Shown: positions 38,250 to 49,406, numbered from the stretch's first letter. The stretch: 64,000 nucleotides of DNA from Flavobacteriaceae bacterium PRS1 (GCA_003709165.1 RDRZ01000003.1:62001-126000), one strand, 5' to 3'. Notes: generated by a model from the letters alone, not told the origin. Numbers and translations: made by a program.

Positions 38250-40376
38250 TTAAGCTTCAACTCCTCTTGCATCTTTTATCACTTCTTCAGAAATATTTGA
38301 AAGTGTTTGTGCATAATGTGAAAATTCCATAGTTGATGTTGCTCTACCTGATGATAATGTACGCAGTGTTGTTACATACCCAAACATTTCTGATAATGGA
38401 ACTGTTGCTTTCACTACTTTAGAACCTGCTCTGTCACTCATATCACTAACTTGACCACGACGACGATTAAGGTCTCCTACTATATCTCCCATATTTTCTT
38501 CGGGAGTAACGACTTCTAATTTCATTATTGGTTCCATGATTACGGCTCCAGCAATTTTTGCTGCAGCTTTAAAACCTAATTTGGCAGCCAACTCGAAAGA
38601 TAATTGATCGGAATCCACATCATGATAAGATCCGTCTTTTAAGGTTACTTTCAAGCTATCGATTTCGTATCCTGCGAGAGGACCATTAATCATGGCCATT
38701 TTAAATCCTTTTTCTACTGAAGGAATAAATTCCTTTGGTACATTACCTCCTTTAATTGTAGAGATAAACTCCAATCCGCTTTTACCTTCTTCGGCGGGTT
38801 CAATAGTAAATGAAATATCGGCGAATTTACCACGACCACCAGATTGTTTTTTGTAAACTTCTCTATGGTCTGCAATTTTAGTAATCGCTTCTTTATATTC
38901 TACTTGAGGCTGACCTTCGTTTACTTCAACTTTAAATTCACGTCTTAAACGATCGACTATAATATCTAAATGAAGTTCTCCCATTCCAGAAATAATAGTC
39001 TGTCCTGAAGCTTCATCTGTTCTTACTGTAAATGTTGGATCTTCTTCGGCGAGTTTAGCGAGAGACATTCCTAATCTATCTACATCAGCTTTAGTTTTTG
39101 GCTCTATAGCAATACCAATTACAGGATCTGGAAAATCCATACTTTCTAAAACAATAGGATGTTTAATATCTGTTAAGGTATCTCCTGTTTTAATATTTTT
39201 AAATCCTACAGCAGCTCCAATATCTCCAGCTTCAATAAAGTCGATTGCTTTTTGTTTGTTTGCATGCATTTGGTAGATACGGGAAATACGTTCTTTTTTA
39301 CCTGAACGGTTATTCAACACATAAGAACCAGCATCTAAACGACCTGAATATACTCTAAAAAATGCCAAACGACCTACAAAAGGATCGGTAGCAATTTTGA
39401 ATGCTAATGCAGAAAATGGCTCATCTACAGATGGCTTACGAGAAATTTCGTTTCCAGTATCAGGATCTGTACCCAAAATAGCTTCTTTATCTACTGGTGA
39501 AGGTAAGTAGCGACAAACAGCATCTAATAAAAACTGAACTCCTTTATTTTTAAATGCAGAACCACATATCATTGGAATGATAGCCATATCCATAACAGCA
39601 GCTCTTAAAGCGGCATGCACTTCGTCTTCTGTTATAGAATCTTCATCTTCCATGAATTTTTCTAACAAGTTATCATCATAGCTTGCTACTTCTTCAATAA
39701 GTAAAGCTCTATATTTTTCAGCTTCTTCTTTTAAATCTTCTGGAATATCAATAACATCAAATGTAGCTCCATTATTATCTTCATGCCATACGATTGCTCT
39801 ATTCTTAATTAAATCAACTATCCCTTTAAAGTCTTCTTCATCTCCAATAGGCAAAACAATAGGCACTGCATTAGAACCTAACATTTCTTTTACCTGCTTA
39901 CAAACCATCATGAAATCTGATCCTTGACGGTCCATCTTATTAACAAATCCAATTCTTGGCACTTTGTAATTATCAGCAAGTCTCCAGTTAGTTTCAGATT
40001 GAGGTTCAACACCATCAACAGCACTAAATAAAAACACTAAACCGTCTAATACACGTAATGAACGGTTTACTTCAACTGTAAAATCTACGTGACCCGGAGT
40101 ATCGATGATATTAAAATGGTATTCTTTGGTTCCATCTATTGGATCTCCATTTTTTGTCGGAAAATCCCAAGTACAGGTTGTAGCAGCCGAAGTAATTGTA
40201 ATACCTCGTTCTTGCTCTTGCTCCATCCAGTCCATAGTTGCGGTACCATGATGCACCTCTCCTATTTTATGTGAAACTTTTGTGTAATAAAGAATACGCT
40301 CTGTAGTAGTGGTTTTGCCTGCATCAATATGCGCAGCAATACCTATATTTCTTGTATATTTTAAATCTCTTGCCAT
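38250..40376 (-). CDS. fusA: Elongation factor G
   Basis: 708 residues, the GTPase that moves tRNA and mRNA after peptide-bond formation. G1 is [15 protein letters not shown] (about 14-28), switch 2 is [12 protein letters not shown] (about 90-101), and G4 is NKMDRQGSD. Domains II-V follow, with [16 protein letters not shown] in domain II and [21 protein letters not shown] in domain IV, and [10 protein letters not shown] in domain V. The gene lies in the str operon between rpsG and rpsJ. Confidence 0.98.
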   Translation of the reverse strand: MARDLKYTRNIGIAAHIDAGKTTTTERILYYTKVSHKIGEVHHGTATMDWMEQEQERGITITSAATTCTWDFPTKNGDPIDGTKEYHFNIIDTPGHVDFTVEVNRSLRVLDGLVFLFSAVDGVEPQSETNWRLADNYKVPRIGFVNKMDRQGSDFMMVCKQVKEMLGSNAVPIVLPIGDEEDFKGIVDLIKNRAIVWHEDNNGATFDVIDIPEDLKEEAEKYRALLIEEVASYDDNLLEKFMEDEDSITEDEVHAALRAAVMDMAIIPMICGSAFKNKGVQFLLDAVCRYLPSPVDKEAILGTDPDTGNEISRKPSVDEPFSALAFKIATDPFVGRLAFFRVYSGRLDAGSYVLNNRSGKKERISRIYQMHANKQKAIDFIEAGDIGAAVGFKNIKTGDTLTDIKHPIVLESMDFPDPVIGIAIEPKTKADVDRLGMSLAKLAEEDPTFTVRTDEASGQTIISGMGELHLDIIVDRLRREFKVEVNEGQPQVEYKEAITKIADHREVYKKQSGGRGKFADISFTIEPAEEGKSGLEFISTIKGGNVPKEFIPSVEKGFKMAMINGPLAGYEIDSLKVTLKDGSYHDVDSDQLSFELAAKLGFKAAAKIAGAVIMEPIMKLEVVTPEENMGDIVGDLNRRRGQVSDMSDRAGSKVVKATVPLSEMFGYVTTLRTLSSGRATSTMEFSHYAQTLSNISEEVIKDARGVEA

Positions 40377-40384
40377 CTCCGAAA

Positions 40385-40861
40385 TTAAAATCTAAAGTGA
40401 GAGAATGCTTTATTTGCTTCTGCCATTTTATGAGTATCCACTCTTTTCTTAACGGCTGCTCCTTCTTCTTTATATGCTGCTAATACTTCGGCTGCTAATT
40501 TTTGAGCCATGGATTTTTCGTTTCTCTTACGTGAAAAGCTGATTAGCCATTTCATTGCAGTTGAAATTTTACGGTCTGGACGAATTTGCATTGGAATTTG
40601 GTAAGTTGCACCACCAACTCTACGGCTACGTACTTCTACGTGAGGCATAACGTTAGATAATGCTTGTTTCCATATCTCTAAAGCAGTTTTTTCTTCGTCA
40701 GTATTTTTCTCTTCTACAATATTTATTGCATCATAGAAAATTTTAAAAGCCACCGATTTTTTTCCATCCCACATCATCATGTTAACAAAACGTGTTACTA
40801 ACTGATCGTTAAAACGTGGATCTGGTAAAAGTGGTCTTTTCTTTGCCTGTCTTTTTCTCAT
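40385..40861 (-). CDS. rpsG: 30S ribosomal protein S7
   Basis: 158 residues. Nucleates assembly of the small-subunit head and lines the E site. Strings: [40 protein letters not shown] and [20 protein letters not shown]. 22 bases after rpsL. Confidence 0.98.
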   Translation of the reverse strand: MRKRQAKKRPLLPDPRFNDQLVTRFVNMMMWDGKKSVAFKIFYDAINIVEEKNTDEEKTALEIWKQALSNVMPHVEVRSRRVGGATYQIPMQIRPDRKISTAMKWLISFSRKRNEKSMAQKLAAEVLAAYKEEGAAVKKRVDTHKMAEANKAFSHFRF

Positions 40862-40883
40862 ATCTTCTTTTTAAAGTTTTAAA

Positions 40884-41258
40884 TTACTTTTTAGGGCGTT
40901 TTGTACCGTATTTAGATCTACGTTGCGTTCTGCCTTCTACACCTGCAGTGTCTAAAGCTCCACGAACGATATGATATCTAACTCCTGGCAAATCTTTTAC
41001 CCTTCCACCTCTAACCAATACTATCGAGTGCTCTTGTAAATTGTGTCCTTCTCCTGGAATGTAGGCGTTTACTTCGTTACCATTTGTTAACCGTACTCTT
41101 GCAACTTTACGCATTGCCGAGTTAGGTTTTTTTGGTGTTGTAGTATAAACACGTGTACACACTCCTCGTCTTTGAGGGCACGAATTTAAAGCAGCCGATT
41201 TACTCTTCTTGGTTATTTTGGTTCTTCCTTTTCGTACTAATTGTGAAATTGTTGGCAT
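40884..41258 (-). CDS. rpsL: 30S ribosomal protein S12
   Basis: 124 residues. Part of the decoding centre. Strings: [40 protein letters not shown] and [20 protein letters not shown]. Both lysines where streptomycin-resistance changes usually fall (in PKKPNSA and GRVKDLPG) are wild type. First gene of the str operon, with a well-formed promoter upstream. Confidence 0.98.
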   Translation of the reverse strand: MPTISQLVRKGRTKITKKSKSAALNSCPQRRGVCTRVYTTTPKKPNSAMRKVARVRLTNGNEVNAYIPGEGHNLQEHSIVLVRGGRVKDLPGVRYHIVRGALDTAGVEGRTQRRSKYGTKRPKK

Positions 41259-41301
41259 ATTATTTTATAATATTTTTTCTAAACCCTCTTTTAAAGGGCT
41301 G

Positions 41302-41332
41302 CAAAGTTAAAAATTAAAATGAATTATTCAAA
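41302..41332 (-). promoter_or_regulatory. Promoter of the str/ribosomal operon
   Basis: On the minus strand a TTTG element (41332-41329) is followed, after 19 bases, by TAACTTTG (41309-41302). Both fit the Bacteroidota consensus (TTTG, 17-23 bases, TAnnTTTG). It lies 43 bases upstream of rpsL and is the best promoter match in the window. Confidence 0.75.
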
Positions 41333-41386
41333 CGTTGAGGTCTTATTTTTATAACTTATCTAAAAATAATTTATGGCTTATATTAT

Positions 41387-43126
41387 TTGAATAAATTTTC
41401 CGTTAGTTTTACACACAAAAACACAACATTGAGGACTCTAAAAATTGTAATTCTATGCCTTTTTTTTAGCACTGTAAATTTGACGTTTACAGACGCTCAA
41501 AATTTGAATCTTATCATTAAAGGAAAAGGTAGTTTAGAAACTACTATTATTGATTCTCTGAATTATAAAAAAATATTTTCTGATTTTATATCATTAGAAA
41601 ATGAAATAGAATCACAACACCTAAAACTTCAAAAATTAGGTTTCATAGAAAATAAATTATTGTCTAGTGATAAAAAAAACGACTCAACTTATGTTGCAAA
41701 ATTCAGCTTAAATAAAAAATATTACACAATATATATATACTACGATAATAAACTACTTTCTAAAGAAATATTAGAACCTGTTTCAAACACCGTTACAACT
41801 GAATATTTTATAACAACTATTTCTAAAAGTGAAGACATCCTTAATTATATAAACTTTAAAATAATTGAAGATGGCATCCCTTTTGCTTCTCTTAAACTCG
41901 TAAACCTTAAAAAGAAAGATGACAACAATATATATGCTGAACTCGTTATTTCCAATAACAAAAAAAGAAGTATCGACAATATTATAGTTAAGGGTTATGA
42001 AAAATTTTCTAAATCTTATATAAAACACTTTTTAAAAATTAAGAAGGGTAATGATTTTAATTTAAACACTATTAAAGAAAAAATTGAAGTATTAAATTCC
42101 TTGACTTTTGCTAGTCAAATAAAACCTCCGGAAGTTCTTTTTACAAAAGATTCTACTTCTCTTTATTTATATATAGAGAAAACTAAAAGTAACAACTTTG
42201 ATGGTTTTCTTGGTTTCGGCACAAATGAAACTACCAACAAAATTGAATTTAGCGGTTACCTCAATTTGTCTATTGTAAACAACCTTAATTATGGAGAATC
42301 TTTTAATTTAGTTTATAAAAGCGATGAAAATGAGCAAAAAACTTTTGAAGTTAATTTTAACTTACCTTATATATTTGGTTCAGCTTTAGGAACCGAGTTT
42401 AATTTAAATATATTTAAAAAAGATTCAACATATACTACGGTAAATCAATCTGTAGGTTTATTTTATCAAATTAATGCCAAACAAAAAATTGGTGTAGGCA
42501 TCGAAGGTATCCTATCTAATAATCTATTAGATGATGCTACATCTACAGCAATTCAAGATTACAACTCTGTTTTTTATAGTTTAGGATACCAGTATATAAA
42601 AAGGCAGTACTACAATTTACTTTTTCCCGTAAATTTTGTTTTCGATTTAAAAATTAGCTTTGGTAAAAGAAATTTTGAAAGCACTACCGAAAAACAAATG
42701 CTTTTTAATTTAAACACATTCAAAAATTTTAATTTAAACACTAAAAATAGTATTTACATAAGGTTAAATAGTGCTGGAATAAATTCAGATAATTTTTTTA
42801 CTAATGAACTTCTTAGATTTGGAGGTATAAAATCAATTCGCGGCTTTGAAGAAAATAGGTTAATCGCTTCTTTATATAGTGTGTTTAATACAGAGTATAG
42901 ATATCGACTAAACAACAATATGTACATACATTCTATTGTTGATGCTGCATACTTTGAAAATGATATTACCCAAACTAAAGAAAAGCTTTTTGCATTTGGT
43001 TTTGGTTTTGGTGTATTCACAAAAGCAGGTTTGTTGAAATTTAACTATGCAAATGGCAAGTCTGAAAGCCAAAAATTCAAGTTTTCTGACTCTAAAATTC
43101 ACATAAGTTTAAGCACAATATTTTAA
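41387..43126 (+). CDS. Omp85/BamA-type outer-membrane protein
   Basis: Up to 579 residues, exported. No ATG suits the start: the frame opens at TTG 41387, and a second TTG at 41429 would place the signal peptide (LKIVILCLFFSTVNLTFTDAQ) at the very N-terminus and may be the real start. The middle has a POTRA-like segment (IIVKGYEKFSKSYIKHFLKI with a following NLNTIKEKIEVLNSL). The C-terminal half is a beta barrel with the Omp85 lid-loop motif GGIKSIRGFEENRL and a final Phe (ISLSTIF). This points to the surface antigen (D15) superfamily, the same as BamA, TamA and two-partner secretion pores. Shorter than BamA. It directly precedes susC, so a role in placing or assisting that receptor is possible (inference). 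Confidence 0.8.
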   Translation: MNKFSVSFTHKNTTLRTLKIVILCLFFSTVNLTFTDAQNLNLIIKGKGSLETTIIDSLNYKKIFSDFISLENEIESQHLKLQKLGFIENKLLSSDKKNDSTYVAKFSLNKKYYTIYIYYDNKLLSKEILEPVSNTVTTEYFITTISKSEDILNYINFKIIEDGIPFASLKLVNLKKKDDNNIYAELVISNNKKRSIDNIIVKGYEKFSKSYIKHFLKIKKGNDFNLNTIKEKIEVLNSLTFASQIKPPEVLFTKDSTSLYLYIEKTKSNNFDGFLGFGTNETTNKIEFSGYLNLSIVNNLNYGESFNLVYKSDENEQKTFEVNFNLPYIFGSALGTEFNLNIFKKDSTYTTVNQSVGLFYQINAKQKIGVGIEGILSNNLLDDATSTAIQDYNSVFYSLGYQYIKRQYYNLLFPVNFVFDLKISFGKRNFESTTEKQMLFNLNTFKNFNLNTKNSIYIRLNSAGINSDNFFTNELLRFGGIKSIRGFEENRLIASLYSVFNTEYRYRLNNNMYIHSIVDAAYFENDITQTKEKLFAFGFGFGVFTKAGLLKFNYANGKSESQKFKFSDSKIHISLSTIF

Positions 43127-43245
43127 CAAAATCATTGTAATATTAGGTACTTTTAAAAAAAAAAATGAAATTTTATCCAATATTTATTGTTTTATTAACT
43201 TTTTATTATGATTTTTGGCGTAGACTAATTCAAATAAATTATAAA

Positions 43246-46200
43246 ATGAAAACAAAGTTTAGTGGAATTTTAACGCTATTACTGGCGTTTGTTGTGCAAT
43301 TTACTTTTGCACAGGAAAAAACAATTTCGGGAACAGTTTCAGATAATGCTGGAATTTCTCTTCCTGGGGTTAATATTATTGTAAAAGGTACAACTACTGG
43401 TACCCAAACAGATTTTGATGGTAATTATAACATCAATGCAAGTGTAGGAGATGTTTTAACCTTTTCTTATGTAGGACTTATAACCGTTGAACAAACTGTT
43501 GGAACTGCAAACACTATTAATGTTACGATGCAAGAAGATGCTCAAGAACTTGAAGAAGTAGTTGTAACTGCACAAGGTATTAGAAGAGAAAAGAAAGCTC
43601 TTGGTTATGCTGTAAGTGAAGTTAAACAAGAAGAAATTGAGGAACGTGCCGTAGGTGATATTGCTAGAATTTTATCAGGTAAAGCTTCTGGTGTACAAAT
43701 TACTAATCAAAGTGGTACATCAGGATCTGCAACAAATGTAATAATACGTGGTTACTCTTCTATTAACGGTAGTAACCAAGCGTTATTTATTGTAGATGGT
43801 GTTCCTTTTAGTAGCGAAACTAATGCTCAAGGTAACTTTATGAATGGTAATGTTGGTTCTAGTCGTTTTTTAGATTTAGATCCTAATAACATTGAAAGCG
43901 TAAACATTCTTAAAGGACTTGCTGCTGCAAACTTGTACGGTTCTGCAGGTAGAAATGGTGTAATTGTAATTACTACAAAATCCGGGGCAGGTGGTAAAGC
44001 TGGACCTAAGAAGACCGAAATTACTGTTAGTACATCTCATTTTGTAAATGAAATTGCTTCGCTACCTGATTATCAAGATATATATGGAGGTGGTTTTGAT
44101 CAATCATTTGGTTGGTTCTTTAGTAATTGGGGGCCTGCTTTTGAAGCTGACGGTGTAGATGGTTATTTAAATGAGCCTTCAGGTCAAATTGATTCTGATG
44201 GTACCGTTGAACATCCTTATGGCTCTGGTGCTTTTTTAAATAACTTTTTAGGAGGTAATAATGTATTGAATGAACAATTTACTGGAGAACGTTACGAATG
44301 GAGACCTTATAATAGTGTTGAAGACTTTTTTAGATCAGGTCGTATAAGCAGCACTTCATTAAACATAAGAGGTGCATCTACTGATGGAAAAATAAGCTAT
44401 AATGTAAATTATGGACATTTAGATGAAACTGGGTTTACTCCAGGAAACAAAGTATTAAGAAACACACTATCTGTTGGTGGACGTGCTGAATTAAGCAACA
44501 ATTTCACCATTAGTGCTTCGTTAAATTATTCTAGAAACGTGGTAACTTCTCCTCCAGTTGCCGGTAGTAGAGGTAACGGGACTTTAGGTTGGTCTACTTT
44601 TGGTAATGTGTTTTTTACACCAAGAAATGTAGATTTAATGGGTTTACCTTTTGAAATACCTGAAACTGGCGGTAGTATTTATTATCGTAACGGTAACGAT
44701 ATTATCAATCCAAGATGGTCGGTTAAAAATGCTGGAAATAACCAATTAACAAATAGATTATTTGGTACAGCTGCTTTAACATATAATATTAACGATAACT
44801 TAAGTATAACCTATCGTGCTGGTTTAGATTCTTATAACGAGAGAAATACGGCGTACTCAAACAAAAATGGTGTTAATTTTAATAACGCAATATTTGGATT
44901 TTTAAACACTTGGGATAACAATGTTACTATCTGGGATCATTTTGCTTCTATAAATGGAAGTTACGAATTATCCGAAAAAATTGGTTTAACATTTATTTTA
45001 GGCGCGACTTCTAACCAAAGAATTTATGATAGACAAGGTGTTGCCAGTAGTGGTCAAATAGCATTTGGTGTATTAAGACATTTTAATTACTCTGTACAAA
45101 CACCTATTCATTATCTTTCAAAAAGAAATCTTGTTGGTGTATTTGGTGACCTTTCTTTTGATTATTCTAATTTTATGTTTCTTACACTTTCAGGAAGAAA
45201 TGACTGGGTATCTAATTTACCAATTGAAAACAACAGTCAGTTTTATCCTAGTGTAAGTATATCGTTTTTACCAACTACCGCTTTTGACGGGTTTAAATCT
45301 GACGGTTTGAATTACTTAAAAATTAGAGCTGGTATAGGACAATCGGCTAATTTTCCAACGGGATATCCAACAATTAATACCGTAGATCAATCTACACTTA
45401 ATAATGGTGGTGCCGCTGGAGGTTTAACTATAAATACAGTAAACAATTTTCAAGCCAATCCAGATTTACAGCCAGAGTTATTGACCGAATATGAAGTTGG
45501 TATTGATGCCAGGTTATGGAATAACAGGATAGATCTTAGTGTATCTTACTATGAAAGAACTACTAAAGATTTAATAGTATTTCAACCTTTACCTCCATCA
45601 ACTGGATTCACATCAACCCAAAGTAATATTGGTAAAGTTGAAGGTGATGGTTGGGAAATAGATTTAGGTGTAGACCTCTTTCAAAACGATGGTGACGGGT
45701 TTAATTGGAATTCTCGTGTAAACTTTACTAAAAGCGAACAAATTGTTACAGAACAAGATGATGATCAAATTATATACGCTGGTTCTTCTGCTCCGTGGTT
45801 AGGAGGTAATGCAGCAATTGAAGGTGAGCAATTAGGTGTAATTGTGGGTAGAAGAATAAAAAGAGATGCCAATGGTAATTTCTTAGTTGCAGCTTCAGGT
45901 AGTTATCAAAGTGAAGATAATATTATATTACCAGATGGTAGATCAATTACTCCAATAATTGGTAATCCAAATCCTGATTATGTCATGAACTTTATAAACA
46001 ATTTAACGTATAAAAACTTTAATTTAGGGTTCCAAATAAGTCATGTAAAAGGTGGTGATATTGCTTCAGCAACAATTGCAGTTTTATTAGGTCGTGGTTT
46101 AATTGTAACAGAAAGAAAGAATACTTTTATTCTTCCTGGAGTTCTAGCATCGACTGGAGAACCGAATAACTTACAAATTAATAACTCGACGTATTATTTT

Positions 46201-46497
46201 AGTAATGTATTATTTGGCCCTAAGGAATTACAAGTTTACGACGGATCAGTAATACGTTTACAAGAAGTTTCTTTTGGATATTCATTTCCTGAAAAACTAC
46301 TAGATAAAACACCTTTTGGATCGCTTACACTTACAGCTAGTGGTTTCAATTTATGGTATGATGCGTATAATACTCCTGACCGTGCTAACTTCGACCCTAA
46401 TGTATCTGGTGTAGGTATAGGTAATGGTAGAGGTTTTGATTACATAAATGGACCTAGTTCTAAAAGATTTGGTTTAAGTGTTAAAGCATCATTTTAA
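43246..46497 (+). CDS. SusC/RagA-family TonB-linked outer-membrane transporter
   Basis: 1083 residues from the ATG at 43246, chosen because it starts the signal peptide MKTKFSGILTLLLAFVVQ; the frame is open 27 codons further up. Order: signal peptide, carboxypeptidase-regulatory-like domain (about 25-100, ISGTVSDNAGISLPGVNIIV), TonB-box region (ELEEVVVTAQGIRREKKAL), plug (about 115-235, with NVIIRGYSSINGSNQALFIV), then the 22-strand barrel ending in FGLSVKASF. SusC proteins import glycans or peptides as a pair with a SusD lid, and the next gene encodes that lid. No hydrolase genes flank it, so the ligand cannot be named. Confidence 0.95.
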   Translation: MKTKFSGILTLLLAFVVQFTFAQEKTISGTVSDNAGISLPGVNIIVKGTTTGTQTDFDGNYNINASVGDVLTFSYVGLITVEQTVGTANTINVTMQEDAQELEEVVVTAQGIRREKKALGYAVSEVKQEEIEERAVGDIARILSGKASGVQITNQSGTSGSATNVIIRGYSSINGSNQALFIVDGVPFSSETNAQGNFMNGNVGSSRFLDLDPNNIESVNILKGLAAANLYGSAGRNGVIVITTKSGAGGKAGPKKTEITVSTSHFVNEIASLPDYQDIYGGGFDQSFGWFFSNWGPAFEADGVDGYLNEPSGQIDSDGTVEHPYGSGAFLNNFLGGNNVLNEQFTGERYEWRPYNSVEDFFRSGRISSTSLNIRGASTDGKISYNVNYGHLDETGFTPGNKVLRNTLSVGGRAELSNNFTISASLNYSRNVVTSPPVAGSRGNGTLGWSTFGNVFFTPRNVDLMGLPFEIPETGGSIYYRNGNDIINPRWSVKNAGNNQLTNRLFGTAALTYNINDNLSITYRAGLDSYNERNTAYSNKNGVNFNNAIFGFLNTWDNNVTIWDHFASINGSYELSEKIGLTFILGATSNQRIYDRQGVASSGQIAFGVLRHFNYSVQTPIHYLSKRNLVGVFGDLSFDYSNFMFLTLSGRNDWVSNLPIENNSQFYPSVSISFLPTTAFDGFKSDGLNYLKIRAGIGQSANFPTGYPTINTVDQSTLNNGGAAGGLTINTVNNFQANPDLQPELLTEYEVGIDARLWNNRIDLSVSYYERTTKDLIVFQPLPPSTGFTSTQSNIGKVEGDGWEIDLGVDLFQNDGDGFNWNSRVNFTKSEQIVTEQDDDQIIYAGSSAPWLGGNAAIEGEQLGVIVGRRIKRDANGNFLVAASGSYQSEDNIILPDGRSITPIIGNPNPDYVMNFINNLTYKNFNLGFQISHVKGGDIASATIAVLLGRGLIVTERKNTFILPGVLASTGEPNNLQINNSTYYFSNVLFGPKELQVYDGSVIRLQEVSFGYSFPEKLLDKTPFGSLTLTASGFNLWYDAYNTPDRANFDPNVSGVGIGNGRGFDYINGPSSKRFGLSVKASF

Positions 46498-46570
46498 TTA
46501 TTAAAAAAACTAAATAAGACGACGCAACCTTTTATTAAGTTTTGCATCTTATTTATAACAAACAAATATT

Positions 46571-48376
46571 ATGAAAAAAATATATAAATATTTATTAATG
46601 ACTATCATTGCATCTAGTACATTGTTTTACTCTTGTGAAACTATGGAACTAGAAGACCTTGCTAGTCCAAATTCCTTAGACGCAAGTAAAGCTGATCCGG
46701 ATTTATTATTAAACTCCATACAATTAGCCTATAGAGCAAATCAAATAACATTTAACGATCGTAGTGCTGAATTGAGTAGAATTGATTACTTCTTTGGTAG
46801 AGATTATTTAGAAGCTTTGGATGGTGGTACATTGAATAGTGTTTGGACTCGGTTTTATAGTAACTCTGGATCTAGAGGTATCGTTCAAAATTTAAGAGCT
46901 ATAGAAGCTATTAACGATGAAAATCCTGATGTTGACCTTTCTTTTCATATAGGTATAAGTAAAATTATGGAGGCACATAATTTAATGCAACTTGTAGATT
47001 TTATTGGTGACATTCCGTGGTCGGAAGCAGGTAATCCAGCTGAGTATCCTAAACCAAGTGTAGATAATAGTCAAGATGTATATGCTGCGGCAATTGCTAC
47101 ATTAAATGAAGCAAAAGCTATGTTAAATGGTGCATCTAGTGGTAGTGCAGACGATTTATATTATGGAGGAGATGCTGATAAATGGATAAAACTGGCAAAT
47201 ACAATTTTAATGCGTGCTAATTTAACCGTTGGAAATTATTCTGCAGTGGTATCTGCATCCAATGTTATTGATGCTACAGCCTATGATTTTGAATTTGCTT
47301 ATGGTACACAAGTACTTTCTCCAGATACTCGTCATCCAGATTATGCAGCAGATTACAGAAGTGATGGTGCAAATATTTACCAAAGCCATTGGTTAATTGA
47401 TGTCATGATTGGAACATATGGTGATTATTCTGCCGATACTGACCCTAGAAGACGTTATTATTTTTACAGACAGAATTGGAGAAGTCCATTAAACTATGCC
47501 TTATATGAAGATGTATTAGGTTTATTTGGTCCAGCAGGGTCTGTATATATATCTAATGGAGGTGATAATGGTGAAACTTTACAATGTTCTTTACAAGACG
47601 TGCCGTTACACTTACAATTTACTCCTGATGAAGCCATTTGGTGTTCACTTCCACTAGGTTATTGGGGTAGAATGCATGGTAACGATGAAGGAATTCCACC
47701 AGATAACTTTACAAGAACTGCTGTTGGTGTATATCCTGCAGGTGGTAGCTTTGACTGGAGAGCAGATGCATTCCCTTATGTTGGAGTATCTATTGGTGCA
47801 ACTTGGGGTCAGCAAGTTGGCTTAGGAAATGGTGGCGGAGGTGCTGGAATAGAACCTATTATGCTTGCATCTTATGTTCATTTTATGAAAGCAGAAGCGA
47901 ATTTAAAACTAGGAAATACAGCAGCAGCTGCAACTCATATGGAAGCTGGTATGCGAGCGTCAATAGGTAAAGTAATGTCTTTTGGTTCTTTAGATGGAAG
48001 TGCACCTATGGATGAAGCACCAGATCAAAATTACGTTGATGCCTTTGTTGCTTTAATAATGCAACAATTTAATGTGGCACCTATGAGTACAGGATTACTA
48101 GGTAATGGATTCCCAGATGGAAAAGATAAAATGGATATTTTAGGAGAACAATATTTCGTAGCTCTTTTTGGAGGTTCAGCTGACGCTTTTAACTTTATTA
48201 GAAGAACAGGTTACCCAAGAACTTTAACTAGAAATATTGAACCAGATCCAGGACTATTCCCTAGAACTTTTTTATATCCTAGTAACGAGGTTAGTACCAA
48301 CCCAAATATTACACAAAGATCAGATCTTAGTGCCAAAACGTTTTGGGATCAAGGAGTAACTAATCCATCAAACTAA
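46571..48376 (+). CDS. SusD/RagB-family nutrient-binding lipoprotein
   Basis: 601 residues with a lipoprotein signal peptide and lipobox Cys (SSTLFYSCETMELEDL). It has the SusD pattern: helical TPR-like core (KIMEAHNLMQLVDFIGDIPW, AIATLNEAKAMLNGASSGSA, DKWIKLANTILMRANLTVGN), and near the C-terminus ASYVHFMKAEANLKLGNTAA and FNFIRRTGYPRTLTRNIEPD. It forms the hinged lid over the SusC barrel encoded 74 bases upstream, on the outer leaflet of the outer membrane. Intact. Confidence 0.94.
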   Translation: MKKIYKYLLMTIIASSTLFYSCETMELEDLASPNSLDASKADPDLLLNSIQLAYRANQITFNDRSAELSRIDYFFGRDYLEALDGGTLNSVWTRFYSNSGSRGIVQNLRAIEAINDENPDVDLSFHIGISKIMEAHNLMQLVDFIGDIPWSEAGNPAEYPKPSVDNSQDVYAAAIATLNEAKAMLNGASSGSADDLYYGGDADKWIKLANTILMRANLTVGNYSAVVSASNVIDATAYDFEFAYGTQVLSPDTRHPDYAADYRSDGANIYQSHWLIDVMIGTYGDYSADTDPRRRYYFYRQNWRSPLNYALYEDVLGLFGPAGSVYISNGGDNGETLQCSLQDVPLHLQFTPDEAIWCSLPLGYWGRMHGNDEGIPPDNFTRTAVGVYPAGGSFDWRADAFPYVGVSIGATWGQQVGLGNGGGGAGIEPIMLASYVHFMKAEANLKLGNTAAAATHMEAGMRASIGKVMSFGSLDGSAPMDEAPDQNYVDAFVALIMQQFNVAPMSTGLLGNGFPDGKDKMDILGEQYFVALFGGSADAFNFIRRTGYPRTLTRNIEPDPGLFPRTFLYPSNEVSTNPNITQRSDLSAKTFWDQGVTNPSN

Positions 48377-48397
48377 ATAATGCTAAAATTAAAAATT

Positions 48398-49285
48398 ATG
48401 AAAAATATAATTAAATTTATTCTATCCTTATTCTTAGTTGTTTCTTTCAACTCTTGTGAGGAAAGTAATAACACAATTGATGAGGTATCCCAATTTGAAA
48501 CAGGTGCAATTTTAAGAACTCTTGAGATTATAAGTAATACTCTAAACTCTAGTGATCCTAATTCCTTTTTCGCTGTAAGGGTTGAAGAGCAAGACGAAGA
48601 AGATGGTGCCTTATTTCAAAGTGTAGATCTATATGTATCAATTAGGGATTTAACTCCTGATAATGGTTTAACCGTTGCAAACGATCACTTAATTAAAACT
48701 ATTGATGCGTCAGCTTTTTCAACTGACACACCACATGGATTACCAAGAGGTACTATTTCGGCAACTTTTGCTGAAGCAGAAAGTGCAATGGGATTAAATT
48801 CTAGTCAACACGCACCAGGTGATATTTTTAAGTTTGAATTAAGACTTAATTTAACCGATGGTAGAACATTTGGTGCAAGTAGTGCAGCAAGTATTATTAC
48901 TGGTGGTTTCTTTTCCTCTCCTTTTGCTTACAATGCAATAATTTTGTGTTCTCCTGAGCCAGGAGATTACAGAGTAGACATGCAAGATTCTTATGGAGAT
49001 GGGTGGCAAAGTGCAAAAGGTATTCTACTGACTATTGATGGTGTTGAAATTAGTATTACCATGCAAAGTTCTTATGCTGGTGGACCTCCATGTTGTGGTT
49101 GGCTTAGTACTTCTGAAACAGTAAATATTCCTGTCGGTACTGAAATAGCTATTTGGGATTATACTGGAGATAGCTATGGTAGTGAGGTAACCTTCCAAAT
49201 TACAGGCCCTAATGGTGAGGATCTTGGATCTTACGGACCTTCTCCGCCAGTTGGATTACTTCCTGTAGTATTATGTGCTAATTAA
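48398..49285 (+). CDS. Small outer-membrane lipoprotein of the SusCD locus
   Basis: About 295 residues from the ATG at 48398, which begins the lipoprotein signal MKNIIKFILSLFLVVSFNSC; an ATG six codons earlier (48380) is possible. The mature part has an N-terminal beta domain (VDLYVSIRDLTPDNGLTVAN) and a C-terminal beta-sandwich-like domain with DSYGDGWQSAKGILLTIDGV and IAIWDYTGDSYGSEVTFQIT, a pattern seen in extracellular adhesin-like domains. It is 21 bases from susD and ends in a strong terminator, so it belongs to the same transcript. Such third genes often encode extra surface ligand-binding proteins (inference). Confidence 0.8.
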   Translation: MKNIIKFILSLFLVVSFNSCEESNNTIDEVSQFETGAILRTLEIISNTLNSSDPNSFFAVRVEEQDEEDGALFQSVDLYVSIRDLTPDNGLTVANDHLIKTIDASAFSTDTPHGLPRGTISATFAEAESAMGLNSSQHAPGDIFKFELRLNLTDGRTFGASSAASIITGGFFSSPFAYNAIILCSPEPGDYRVDMQDSYGDGWQSAKGILLTIDGVEISITMQSSYAGGPPCCGWLSTSETVNIPVGTEIAIWDYTGDSYGSEVTFQITGPNGEDLGSYGPSPPVGLLPVVLCAN

Positions 49286-49309
49286 TTTAGTATAACATAA
49301 ATTACTTTT

Positions 49310-49338
49310 AAACCACTCTTTTTTAGAGTGGTTTTTTT
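49310..49338 (+). terminator. Terminator of the SusC-SusD-lipoprotein operon
   Basis: AAACCACTCT (49310-49319) pairs perfectly with AGAGTGGTTT (49325-49334), followed by more T. It ends the unit 24 bases beyond the lipoprotein stop. Confidence 0.92.
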
Positions 49339-49406
49339 ATTTAGAAAATCTTTACAATCATTAGATGTTTTATATCTTTATCCCAACTTTATGAAGTTAT
49401 TTTTCT

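Noticed and set aside
41387-41428. First 14 codons of the Omp85-like gene as a certain N-terminus
   Set aside because: The signal peptide starts after them, at a second TTG (41429), so the first TTG is only one of two options.
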